This document shows positions 33,663-41,670 of a DNA stretch of 64,000 nucleotides, piece after piece. The stretch is from NCBI RefSeq assembly GCF_000255555.1, contig NZ_AGRW01000044.1, positions 50,792 to 114,791 of the forward strand, given 5' to 3'. Within the stretch, counting starts at the first letter, position 1; each line of letters begins with the position of its first letter. The notes below the pieces were generated by a model, which ran no database searches, was not told the origin of the DNA, and was given only the letters and a program-made list of their open reading frames with translations. Origin of the DNA: Treponema saccharophilum DSM 2985. GTDB lineage: Bacteria > Spirochaetota > Spirochaetia > Treponematales > Treponemataceae. The position numbers and the translations under genes were made by a program.

Positions 33663-34100
33663 ATGGGTGCTATTAGCGTAGTTCTTTTGGTTGCTTTTGT
33701 TATCATCTGCGTCCTTCTCGTCCTTCTCGTCCTCGTTCAGGACAAGGACAACAGCGGAATGGGCGGGATGCTCGGCGGAGGAAATTCAGCCGCATTCGGA
33801 TCTCATTCTGCTTCTGTTTTGACGAAAACAACTGTGGTATTCGTCGTACTTTTCTTCATCACGACATTCTCCCTCGCTTTCTTGAACAGAAAAACTTCAT
33901 CGAACGACGACCTTGCCGGCGTCGCTGCTGAGGCGGGCGTTCTTTCCGACAAGTCTTCGGACGCGTCTTCATCTGATTGGTGGAAGAATGACAACGCGTC
34001 CGTCGAGCAGGAGCCTGCGCAGCCCGTTTCTGAAGAGGAGACGGCAGCCGCTGATTCTGTGGAGCCGAAAGCCGAGGAAGCCCCGGTGGTTGCCGAATAG
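33663..34100 (+). CDS. secG: Preprotein translocase subunit SecG
   Basis: A 145-residue inner-membrane protein. TM1 is about 4-24 (ISVVLLVAFVIICVLLVLLVL), followed by the conserved cytoplasmic loop QDKDNSGMGGMLGGGNSAAFGS with the GG-rich signature, then TM2 about 55-73. SecG assists SecYEG translocation. The acidic C-terminal tail (about 80-145) is longer than in E. coli SecG (110 residues). The next gene follows after 29 bases with its own AAGGAGG, so it is probably cotranscribed. Confidence 0.9.
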   Translation: MGAISVVLLVAFVIICVLLVLLVLVQDKDNSGMGGMLGGGNSAAFGSHSASVLTKTTVVFVVLFFITTFSLAFLNRKTSSNDDLAGVAAEAGVLSDKSSDASSSDWWKNDNASVEQEPAQPVSEEETAAADSVEPKAEEAPVVAE

Positions 34101-34129
34101 TGGTCGCGGAGAATTAAGGAGGTCATTTT

Positions 34130-34597
34130 ATGGTGCTTGGACAGATTTTTCCGAAAGAAACAGTTGTCGTGAATCTTCAAAGTACGGAAAAAGATGAACT
34201 CTTTGAGGAACTTGTCGAGGCCATTCATTCTCATGTTCCCGGATTGGACAGGAATGAAGCTCTCGAGAACCTGCGCGAGCGTGAGGCAAAAATGTCGACA
34301 GGCATAATGCACAGCATTGCTGTTCCTCACGCGCTGATTTCCAGCGTCAAGGAGACTGTCGGCGCAATCGGAATAAGCCGCGACGGAATCGACTATGATG
34401 CGCTTGACAAAGCACCTGTTCATGTCGTGTTCATGATAATCGGGGCGAGCGGGGAGACGGAGCACCATATTCAGGTTCTCAAGCAGATTGCGACCGTTCT
34501 GCAAATTCCGGGTTTTGTTGACAGAATTAGGAAATGCGAGTCTGCAGGGGCTGTCCATGAGCTTATCTGCAAATCCGAGGAATCGGTTTCCGAGTGA
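34130..34597 (+). CDS. PTS IIA (fructose/nitrogen, PtsN-like) domain protein
   Basis: A 155-residue cytoplasmic protein of the PTS EIIA-2 family (PF00359). The phosphorylatable His is in MHSIAVPHAL (H67 in the PH pair). Around it are NLRERE-KMSTG and, later, VHVVFMIIGASGETEHHIQVL. No EIIB or EIIC domain is attached and no sugar genes are nearby, so a regulatory role like PtsN is more likely than transport. It sits between secG and the V-ATPase genes. AAGGAGG precedes ATG. Confidence 0.88.
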   Translation: MVLGQIFPKETVVVNLQSTEKDELFEELVEAIHSHVPGLDRNEALENLREREAKMSTGIMHSIAVPHALISSVKETVGAIGISRDGIDYDALDKAPVHVVFMIIGASGETEHHIQVLKQIATVLQIPGFVDRIRKCESAGAVHELICKSEESVSE

Positions 34598-34603
34598 TTT
34601 TGA

Positions 34604-34631
34604 GACGGCGTTGAGCCGTCTTCTTCTATTT
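34604..34631 (+). terminator. Hairpin between the PTS gene and the V-ATPase genes
   Basis: GACGGC (34604-34609) pairs with GCCGTC (34615-34620), followed by TTCTTCTATTTT. The U-tract is interrupted, so it may only partly terminate and separate secG-ptsN from the ATPase genes. Confidence 0.5.
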
Positions 34632-34646
34632 TAAAAGGAGTTGAGA

Positions 34647-34955
34647 ATGGCAGGAAATGAAGTCGAGGTCATAAGTCACCTTCTGGAAGTCGAGCAGGCG
34701 GCGGTAGCTCTTACGACGGAGGCTCAGACGGAGGCGGACAAGCGGATTTCCGCTGCGCGCGCGAAAGCCGATGCCGAATTCAAGGCAGGGTTCGACAAGA
34801 TTATCTCCGATAACGAGCGCGTCTTCGAGTTCGAGCGCGAGAAAATCTCGGCCGATTCCGAGCGCTCCGTAAAGGAATTCAAGGATAGAATCGAGGCTTC
34901 GGCGAAGGATGTTGCGGCGTTCAATTCTTATCTTGAAGAAATTTTGTTTGCTTAA
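34647..34955 (+). CDS. V-type ATPase stalk-like subunit (G/H-like coiled coil)
   Basis: A 102-residue, almost wholly helical protein. ATG at 34647 follows AAAAGGAG; a TTG two codons earlier is less likely. The sequence has the Ala/Glu/Lys heptad pattern of a peripheral-stalk coiled coil (EVEQAAVALTTEAQTEADKR, ISAARAKADAEFKAGFDKI). It begins the V-ATPase run. In other bacterial V-ATPases a short stalk subunit (G or H) pairs with subunit E, which is encoded at 39098. Identity is inferred from shape and context, since such coiled coils are poorly conserved. Confidence 0.6.
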   Translation: MAGNEVEVISHLLEVEQAAVALTTEAQTEADKRISAARAKADAEFKAGFDKIISDNERVFEFEREKISADSERSVKEFKDRIEASAKDVAAFNSYLEEILFA

Positions 34956-35193
34956 TTTCGCAAAATGGGCGAAAATTGAAGCCGGTCTTGCACATCCGCG
35001 CCGTTCCGTGCGCTACGGATGGATTGACCGGAAACGTACGGCAAGGAATGTCGGATGTTAGGACTGCGGAGCTGATTCGTGGCGTTTCGGCTGTGATGCA
35101 GTAAATCTGCGAAGCAAAGTAGCAGAAATCTTTTGCGCAGGTGCGCGGGGATGATTCCGAAGCAATTATCGTTGAATGTATCGAGGTTATTTT
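34956..35193 (+). other. Non-coding spacer with hairpin inside the V-ATPase operon
   Basis: There are 238 bases between the stalk gene and subunit C with no supported gene. CCGGTC (34982-34987) pairs with GACCGG (35026-35031), and CATCCG (34993-34998) pairs with CGGATG (35016-35021) inside it. A short frame from ATG at about 35049 (MSDVRTAELIRGVSAVMQ) ends in TAA. Two frames run open through much of the spacer, so decayed coding sequence is possible. No promoter or terminator was recognised. Confidence 0.4.
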
Positions 35194-36219
35194 ATGGATA
35201 ATTCTGCTGCTTCCGCTTATGTTTACGCCAAGGCAGGCGGTATACTTGCGAGGTCATTTGTCGGGCAGAATGCTTCCAGGCTTTTTTCTGTAAAGTCTCT
35301 TCGGGATTTGCATTCGCTTCTTTTTTCTGGCGAGGTTCCCTCCGTTCCTGAAATGATGCTTTCGAAAATCATAGAGGAAAAGGCGGAGGAGCAGTTCATA
35401 AGCCAGTTCGTCTCTCTTATAGAAAATTATTCGCATCCTGCGGAAATACTCGTCGCGCTGCTCAGGTTTTATGATTACGACAACCTGAAGGAAATCGGCG
35501 CGGCTTTGTGTTTCGGCGAGAGCGTGCGTCCACACATAACGGATATAGGCTCGTTCTCGATGCTCAATTACGATGCGTGGCCGAACCTGAAAGCCATAAC
35601 GGAGAATTCCCCCGTGTCCTGGTATTCCGAGGCGCCGAAAATTTCCGAGCAGCAGAGCGCCGATTCGAGGCTTGACGGGCAGTATATCCGCTCTTTGTGG
35701 TCGACCGTCGAGAAAATCCCCGAAAGCGAAAGCGGCGTCGCGAAGCTCATACGGGCGGATATTTCGGCGAGGAACATACTGTGGGTTCTCCGCCTGAAGG
35801 TTTATTACAAAATGGCTCCCGAAGAAATCAGGGAAAAACTCGCTTTTGCCGACGATTCGGCGCGTCGCGGCGACGTGCTTGCGGGCGAGGCGCTTTCGAT
35901 AATCGACAAGGACGTCGGTTCGTTCGACGATTGGAAGGACTGGAAATACCGCCGGCATCTCAATCCGCACGAGGACGGAACCGTCTGGGAAATCGATCCT
36001 ACATGGGTCGAGAAATCGTTTAGGCGGGAGCTTGGCGCGATGGCGATGCGCTCGTTCCACAAGGAGCCGATGAGCGTCCTCAGCATGGTCGCGTGGTTCA
36101 AGATAAAGCAGAACGAGCTTGACAACATCAGAACCGTGGCGGAGGGATTGCGCCTCAACATTGAGGAGGAGCAGATGCTCGATGTCGCGGGGATGGCTGG
36201 CGGGAAAAAGTCGAAGTAG
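35194..36219 (+). CDS. V-type ATPase subunit C (AC39/d-like)
   Basis: A 341-residue helical protein from the ATG at 35194 (GAGGTTATT upstream; the start six codons earlier lacks a site). It has the features of the AC39/d family: the opening AYVYAKAGGILARSFVGQ, LLFSGEVPSVPEMM, VALLRFYDYDNLKEIGAAL, and the repeated three-helix units. In the complex it caps the membrane ring and couples it to the central stalk. It is followed 33 bases on by subunit I, in the usual treponemal order. Confidence 0.8.
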   Translation: MDNSAASAYVYAKAGGILARSFVGQNASRLFSVKSLRDLHSLLFSGEVPSVPEMMLSKIIEEKAEEQFISQFVSLIENYSHPAEILVALLRFYDYDNLKEIGAALCFGESVRPHITDIGSFSMLNYDAWPNLKAITENSPVSWYSEAPKISEQQSADSRLDGQYIRSLWSTVEKIPESESGVAKLIRADISARNILWVLRLKVYYKMAPEEIREKLAFADDSARRGDVLAGEALSIIDKDVGSFDDWKDWKYRRHLNPHEDGTVWEIDPTWVEKSFRRELGAMAMRSFHKEPMSVLSMVAWFKIKQNELDNIRTVAEGLRLNIEEEQMLDVAGMAGGKKSK

Positions 36220-36252
36220 CGAACAGGGCGGGATTCTAATAAAGGAGAGAAT

Positions 36253-38268
36253 ATGGCAAGGACAACTCCCATGCGTTTGGTCGAACTTATGGTCTTGAAG
36301 CAGGATGTCGGTTCGGTCATTGAATTTTTAGGAAAAAAAGGAAATTTCCAGTTCCAGTCGAAGCGCTCCGAGGCTTCGCAGAAATCGGAATCGAAAAAGG
36401 ATAACGCCGATGGCGAGGTGCTGCAGAAACTTCAGCAGGCGCGGTCTTTTCTCTGCGTCGATGTTCCCGTCAGCGAGAAATGCTTGGGCGCCTCGTCGCG
36501 GCCTGATGCCGGCGACAGGGAGCGCGCGCAGAAAATCCTTGACGAAGTAGATGCGCTGCGCATGAAGGAGATTTCCCTTTCCGAGGATTTGAAGCGCGTG
36601 AAGGATGCCGTCGATGAGGCGCATTCGTTCGCGAACCTGAAAGTTCCGTTCGAGGAGCTCGACCATCTTTCGTTCCTCACGATACGGATTGGGCGCGTCG
36701 ATTCCGTATCGCTCGACGAGATGAAATTCTCTTTGGGAGAGCGCGCCGTTGTCGTCCCGCTTTCCGATTCGGCTTCTTCCGACAAGTCGAAGGTGCTCGT
36801 CGCGTCCTCGAAGAAGGCGCGCTTTTCGATTGATTCCGAGCTGAAGAAATTCGGCTTCATCGGAATGGAAATCCCCAAAGATTTCAAGGGAATTCCGGAT
36901 GACGTTCTCCAGGGCCTCGAGGCAAGGCTTTCCGATACGCAGAAAGCGTTCGATTTGGTTGAGGAAGAGAAGCGGAATTTCGCGAAAACGCATTTTGACA
37001 TGCTCAAATCGCTTCTCGTCTCGTTCACCATCGGCTCGCAGATAATCGAGAAGCAGAATGCGCTCGAGTCGACGAACCTCGTCTACCGCATGACGGGATG
37101 GATTCCCGAGCGCGACTGCCATGACATGATGAAGGAGCTCGACACGCTTACGGACGGAAGAATTGCCATCCGCGTGTACAACCCGAGCGAGGTTCCGTCC
37201 GTCATAAACGGAAGCGAGAAAGTTCCGGTGAAGCTCCGCCACGGAAAGATAGTCAGCGCGTTCGAGCGGATGATTTTCAGCTACGGCTCGCCGCTGTACG
37301 GGACAATCGACCCGACGCCGTTCGTGGCCGTGTTCTTCACGGTTCTTTTCGGCATAATGTTCGGCGATTTCGGGCAGGGGCTTGTTTTCATACTCGTCGG
37401 AATCCTGCTTGCAAAGAAAATCTTGAAATTCGGCGGCTGGGGACGGTTTGCCCCGATTTTCATGTGCATCGGAATATCAAGCTCGATAATGGGATTCCTT
37501 GAGGGCGAATTCTTCGCGAATACGGAAATTCTCCGTCCCGTTTCCGCGGCGATAAAAGGCGCGTTCGGCGTTACCGACCCGAAGGCGCTTGAGGAGCCGC
37601 TTTTCAGCCTTGAATTCTGGGAGGCGGAGAATCCGATTGTTCCGATTTTCATGATTTTCGGAATAACCATCGGTCTCGGGTTCGTCATAAATTCGATAGG
37701 GCTGATAATAAATTTCTTCAACAAGCTTTCGCAGAAACAGTTCGGGCGCGCGTTTTTCGGGAAGACGGGGCTTTCCGGCGCGTTGTTCTTCTGGTATGTC
37801 GTCGTGTTCGCCATTCGGATTGCGGCGCTCAAGCATTCTCCGTGCGCGGCCGATTGGATTATAATCGGAACGACGCTGTTCCTTTCGGCGTTCGGCGAGC
37901 CGTTCGAGCGTCTTGTAGACGGCGAGCGCCCCGTAATCGAGAACGGGTTCGGCGCGTTGCTGATTGGCGGCGTCGTCGAGCTGATTGAGGTCGTCTCGAC
38001 ATACCTGTCGAATTCGATAAGCTTTGTCCGCGTCGGCGCATTCGCTCTTGCGCACGCCGTTCTCGGCTACATAATATCGTCGATGGTGGCGCTTGCGCCT
38101 CCGCCGGCAGGAATCGCGATTTCCGTGATTGGCAACGCGATTGTAATCGTTCTTGAAGGTATGATTGTCGCGATTCAGGTCATACGTCTTCAGTATTACG
38201 AGTTCTTCTCGAAATTCTTCAACGAAACTGGACGCGAATTCAAGGCATTCGCGTTTGAGTATAAATGA
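36253..38268 (+). CDS. V-type ATPase subunit I (a subunit)
   Basis: A 671-residue membrane subunit. The cytoplasmic N-terminal half (about 1-345) contains two coiled coils that bind the peripheral stalks. The C-terminal half carries about seven TM helices, beginning PTPFVAVFFTVLFGIMFGDFGQGL, a strongly conserved stretch of this family, and including VVSTYLSNSISFVRVGAFALAH with the essential Arg that faces the rotor ring. It forms the ion half-channels. AAAGGAGAGAAT precedes ATG. Confidence 0.93.
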   Translation: MARTTPMRLVELMVLKQDVGSVIEFLGKKGNFQFQSKRSEASQKSESKKDNADGEVLQKLQQARSFLCVDVPVSEKCLGASSRPDAGDRERAQKILDEVDALRMKEISLSEDLKRVKDAVDEAHSFANLKVPFEELDHLSFLTIRIGRVDSVSLDEMKFSLGERAVVVPLSDSASSDKSKVLVASSKKARFSIDSELKKFGFIGMEIPKDFKGIPDDVLQGLEARLSDTQKAFDLVEEEKRNFAKTHFDMLKSLLVSFTIGSQIIEKQNALESTNLVYRMTGWIPERDCHDMMKELDTLTDGRIAIRVYNPSEVPSVINGSEKVPVKLRHGKIVSAFERMIFSYGSPLYGTIDPTPFVAVFFTVLFGIMFGDFGQGLVFILVGILLAKKILKFGGWGRFAPIFMCIGISSSIMGFLEGEFFANTEILRPVSAAIKGAFGVTDPKALEEPLFSLEFWEAENPIVPIFMIFGITIGLGFVINSIGLIINFFNKLSQKQFGRAFFGKTGLSGALFFWYVVVFAIRIAALKHSPCAADWIIIGTTLFLSAFGEPFERLVDGERPVIENGFGALLIGGVVELIEVVSTYLSNSISFVRVGAFALAHAVLGYIISSMVALAPPPAGIAISVIGNAIVIVLEGMIVAIQVIRLQYYEFFSKFFNETGREFKAFAFEYK

Positions 38269-38311
38269 TGTTCCGGGTACGGGGCGTCAAAAAATTTTGT
38301 GAGGTGACAAA

Positions 38312-38677
38312 ATGAATAAAAAGGTCCTTTCAGTCGTAGCTGCGCTCATCTGTTTTGCAGTCGCAGGAGCATTCGCCGCGTCAAACGGTGAGGCTGTGGA
38401 GAATGAGGCGCAGGCAGTCGAGACGGTCGTTCAGACGAAGAACGCTCCCGAGGCTGCTCCTTCTGACAGCGGTGCGGTAAAGTATATCGCGGCGGGGCTT
38501 GCGGTCGGCCTTGCTTGTATCGCAGGCGGACTCGCGGTCGGAAAAATCGGTGCGGCGGCAATGGGCGCGATGAGCGAGAACGCGGAGCTTTCCGGAAAGG
38601 CGCTTCCGTTCGTTGGTCTTGCCGAAGGAATCTGTCTGTGGGGATTCCTTGTGGCCCTGCTTATCATAATCCTGTAA
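38312..38677 (+). CDS. V-type ATPase subunit K (c ring) with signal-like N-terminus
   Basis: A 121-residue proteolipid. The C-terminal ~68 residues form one helical hairpin with Gly-rich helix 1 (YIAAGLAVGLACIAGGLAVGK) and helix 2 carrying the ion-binding Glu in GLAEGICLWG (E105). In front of it is a segment that looks like a cleavable signal peptide (MNKKVLSVVAALICFAVAGAFA) and an acidic, Gln/Glu/Ala-rich linker of about 30 residues. A single hairpin implies a ring of two-helix subunits, as in F-type c rings. GAGGTGAC precedes ATG. Confidence 0.9.
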   Translation: MNKKVLSVVAALICFAVAGAFAASNGEAVENEAQAVETVVQTKNAPEAAPSDSGAVKYIAAGLAVGLACIAGGLAVGKIGAAAMGAMSENAELSGKALPFVGLAEGICLWGFLVALLIIIL

Positions 38678-38696
38678 AGCGGGGAGCTGGGGAACT

Positions 38697-39029
38697 TTGG
38701 AATACTTTGTGATTGGCGAGCGCGAGATTGTTCTCGCGTTCAAGCTCGTTGGTGTTGATGGGAGCGTTGCCGTCAATAGGACTGAGGCGCTCGATTCGTT
38801 CAACAGGATTACCGGGCGTGGCGGAACTGCGTCCGTGCCTGTCGATGAGCGTCCCAAAGTTCTGATTCTGACGGAGGAGGTGTCCTCCATGCTTGAGGAT
38901 GAGGTTCTCGATTGGCAGAAAAGGGCGCAATATCCTCTTGTCGTTGAGGTTCCGGGCCTTCAGGGGCATCTTGAGGGGCGAAAGTCCCTTACCGATGCCA
39001 TCCGTGAGGCCGTCGGAATTCAAGTCTAG
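38697..39029 (+). CDS. V-type ATPase subunit F
   Basis: A 110-residue Rossmann-like subunit of the central stalk. It starts at TTG with GGGGAGCTGGGG upstream and no better ATG in frame. The start (M)EYFVIGEREIVLAFKLVGV is typical of subunit F, as are KVLILTEEVSSML and the end of the fold at QYPLVVEVPGLQG. It modulates rotation and contacts subunit D. Confidence 0.85.
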   Translation: MEYFVIGEREIVLAFKLVGVDGSVAVNRTEALDSFNRITGRGGTASVPVDERPKVLILTEEVSSMLEDEVLDWQKRAQYPLVVEVPGLQGHLEGRKSLTDAIREAVGIQV

Positions 39030-39097
39030 GAAAGGTGGCGTTTTCCCGTGGGAAAAAGGAACCTTTTAATTGATTTTCTTTGGGAAGTGAGCATTTT

Positions 39098-39733
39098 ATG
39101 GAAGAACTGAGATCTACCGAGATTCTTGACAAGGAGATAGAGTCCGATGCAAGGAAGAAGGCCGAGAAAATCCTGAAAAACGCGGACGCTGAGTGCGGGC
39201 GCATCCTGTCCGATGTCGAGAACCGTGTCAAGGAGGCCGCATCCCAGAAGGCTGAATTCTACAAATCGAAAATCGAGCAGTTCAGGAAGAATGTCGAGGC
39301 GGCTGTTCCTCTTGAGAAGGAGCGCTTCCTCGTCGATTTCTATGCGAAATCGGTTTCAGCCGCGTTGAACGACTATCTCCGGTCCATCGGGGCGGAGAGA
39401 CGTTTGTCTTTGATTGGAAAATCGCTCGAAAAGAAGTTGACCGTCGTTTCGGGAAAGAAGATACATGCGTTTGTGTTCGGAATCGGCAGGGATTCTGCAT
39501 CCGCGCTTTTGGAGAAGTCGGGCGTGTCGCTCAGCTCTGTCGCCGATATTTCGTTCGGGGAGTCGGGCGAGGAGCCTGCCCTCGGAAACGAAATCCACGA
39601 GGGGATTATCCTTGAGAGCGAGGACAAATCCGTGCGCGTTCGCCTTACAATCGATCAGATTGTGCGGGAACTTCTTGATTCCCGTTCTATGGAACTTGCC
39701 ACGACGTTGTTCGGAGGAGCATTGCCAGAATGA
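39098..39733 (+). CDS. V-type ATPase subunit E
   Basis: A 211-residue peripheral-stalk subunit. The N-terminal half is a charged coiled coil ([20 protein letters not shown]), and the C-terminal half is the globular head that docks on A/B. It ends [16 protein letters not shown], close to the family's usual E-R-...-LFG ending. The start at 39098 is chosen for GGGAAGTGAG upstream; the ATG six codons earlier has no site. Its stop overlaps the start of subunit A (ATGA), so translation is coupled. Confidence 0.85.
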   Translation: MEELRSTEILDKEIESDARKKAEKILKNADAECGRILSDVENRVKEAASQKAEFYKSKIEQFRKNVEAAVPLEKERFLVDFYAKSVSAALNDYLRSIGAERRLSLIGKSLEKKLTVVSGKKIHAFVFGIGRDSASALLEKSGVSLSSVADISFGESGEEPALGNEIHEGIILESEDKSVRVRLTIDQIVRELLDSRSMELATTLFGGALPE

Positions 39734-41496
39734 GCGCAATAAAAGGAAAAATTACGAGAATTTCCGGTCCTATTGTGTATGCCGAGGGACTGGACGGCTG
39801 CGGCTTGTACGACGTGGTTGATGTTGGCGACAAAAAAATCATCGGGGAGATAATCCGCCAGAACGAAGGAATGGCGACGATACAGGTCTACGAGGATGAT
39901 ACCGGCATGAAGATTGGCGAGGAGGTCGTATCGAACGGTCGTCCTCTGTCGCTGCGGCTTGGCCCCGGGCTTGTCGGAACGATTTACGATGGAATCCAGC
40001 GTCCGTTGGAGTCGATGTACGAGAATTCCGGCGCGTTCCTCGTTCCGGGCGAGCGTACGGAGCCTATCGACGAGAAGAAGAAGTGGGCGTTTGACGCGAA
40101 GGAAGGAATCGCCGAGGGATGCGCGATAGAGCCGGGCATGGTTCTCGGAACCGTGCAGGAAACGGCGTCGATTCTCCACAAGATTATGGTTCCGCCGCTT
40201 ATCCGCGGAAAGACGCTCAAGACGTTCGCGGGTTCCGGCGAATACACCGTTGACGACGTTATCGGGACGACCGAATTCGGCGAGGAGCTGAAGCTTTCCC
40301 ATTATTGGCCGTTGCGCCGCCCCCGTCCGTTCTCGAAGAAGCTCACGGTCAGCCAGCCGCTTGTGACGGGGCAGCGCGTCATCGACGTTTTCTTCCCGCT
40401 TTCCAAAGGTGGCACTGCCGCGATTCCGGGCGGATTCGGAACGGGAAAGACGATGACGCAGCACGCGATCGCAAAATGGTGCGACGCCGATTTGATTGTG
40501 TACATCGGATGCGGCGAACGCGGAAACGAGATGACGGACGTTCTGACGGAATTCCCGACCCTTATCGACCCGCGCACGGGACGCTCGCTCATGGAACGAA
40601 CGATTCTCATCGCCAACACGTCGAATATGCCGGTCGCGGCGCGCGAGGTTTCTCTTTATTCTGGAATAACGCTCGCCGAGTATTACCGCGATATGGGAAT
40701 GCACGTCGCGATAATGGCAGACTCGACGTCGAGGTGGGCGGAGGCATTGCGCGAGCTTTCCGGACGAATGGAGGAGATGCCCGCCGAGGAAGGATTCCCC
40801 GCGTATCTTCCGACGAGGCTTGCTGAATTCTACGAGAGGGCGGGGCGCGTCACCTCTCTTTGCGGCGAGGAAGGTTCTGTTTCCGTAATCGGTGCGGTCT
40901 CGCCTCCGGGCGGCGACTTTTCCGAGCCTGTAACGCAGCACACGAAGCGCTTTATCCGCTGTTTCTGGGCGCTAGACAGGGAACTGGCGAACGCGCGCCA
41001 TTATCCTGCAATCGGCTGGATTGAAAGCTATTCTGAATACGCCGACGAAATCCGCGAATGGTGGGACAAACTCGACCCGCGCTGGGCCGAGGTCAGGCTT
41101 TCGGCGCTCGAGCTTCTCAAGAACGAGCAGCGCCTCCAGCAGATTGTCCGCCTTATCGGTCCCGATGCTCTTCCCGAGGAGAAGCGCATTATCCTGACCG
41201 TCGCGGAGATGATAAAGAACGGGTTCCTGCAGCAGTCGGCGTTCGATGCCGTCGACGTGTATTCCGTTCCGGAGAAGCAGATTCAGATTCTTCTTCTCAT
41301 AATGAATTTCTACGAGCGGGGAATCGCCGCGATAAAGGCGGGCACGCCGCTTTCGAAAGTCGTGTCGCTTCCTGTCAAGGACGAGATTGTCCGCCTCAAG
41401 TCTTCCGTCCCGAACGACAAGCTTGAGATGATACACGAAGTCCAGCTTCATCTTGACGAGCAAATGGGAAACCTTGAGCGCTCATACAGAAGATAA
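39730..41496 (+). CDS. atpA: V-type ATPase catalytic subunit A
   Basis: A 588-residue catalytic subunit. It has an N-terminal beta-barrel ([13 protein letters not shown]), then the long insertion typical of A subunits (about 110-190), the Walker A loop GGFGTGKT (234-241), the catalytic GERGNEM (about 262-268), Walker B region [17 protein letters not shown] and the ATP-contacting [12 protein letters not shown]. All catalytic parts are intact. In the family the loop is more often GPFGSGKT. Subunit B, usually the next gene, is 10.4 kb away. A strong terminator at 41508-41540 closes this transcript. Confidence 0.95.
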   Translation: MSAIKGKITRISGPIVYAEGLDGCGLYDVVDVGDKKIIGEIIRQNEGMATIQVYEDDTGMKIGEEVVSNGRPLSLRLGPGLVGTIYDGIQRPLESMYENSGAFLVPGERTEPIDEKKKWAFDAKEGIAEGCAIEPGMVLGTVQETASILHKIMVPPLIRGKTLKTFAGSGEYTVDDVIGTTEFGEELKLSHYWPLRRPRPFSKKLTVSQPLVTGQRVIDVFFPLSKGGTAAIPGGFGTGKTMTQHAIAKWCDADLIVYIGCGERGNEMTDVLTEFPTLIDPRTGRSLMERTILIANTSNMPVAAREVSLYSGITLAEYYRDMGMHVAIMADSTSRWAEALRELSGRMEEMPAEEGFPAYLPTRLAEFYERAGRVTSLCGEEGSVSVIGAVSPPGGDFSEPVTQHTKRFIRCFWALDRELANARHYPAIGWIESYSEYADEIREWWDKLDPRWAEVRLSALELLKNEQRLQQIVRLIGPDALPEEKRIILTVAEMIKNGFLQQSAFDAVDVYSVPEKQIQILLLIMNFYERGIAAIKAGTPLSKVVSLPVKDEIVRLKSSVPNDKLEMIHEVQLHLDEQMGNLERSYRR

Positions 41497-41507
41497 CCTA
41501 TGATAAG

Positions 41508-41540
41508 GCGCGCCGAAAAATACTCGGCGCGCTTTTTTTT
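41508..41540 (+). terminator. Terminator after V-ATPase subunit A
   Basis: GCGCGCCG (41508-41515) pairs with CGGCGCGC (41525-41532), followed by eight T. The transcript of I-K-F-E-A therefore ends before the cyclase gene. Confidence 0.92.
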
Positions 41541-41670
41541 GCGGACGGGCTTCCCATGCAGAAATAGAGATGAGACTCAAAAAAAATAAAGGAAAGAAAG
41601 GGGCTTATTTTACCGATACTATTATGATTTTCTTATATTTTTTTTAGATTTATTTAAATGGTTTTTTTGT

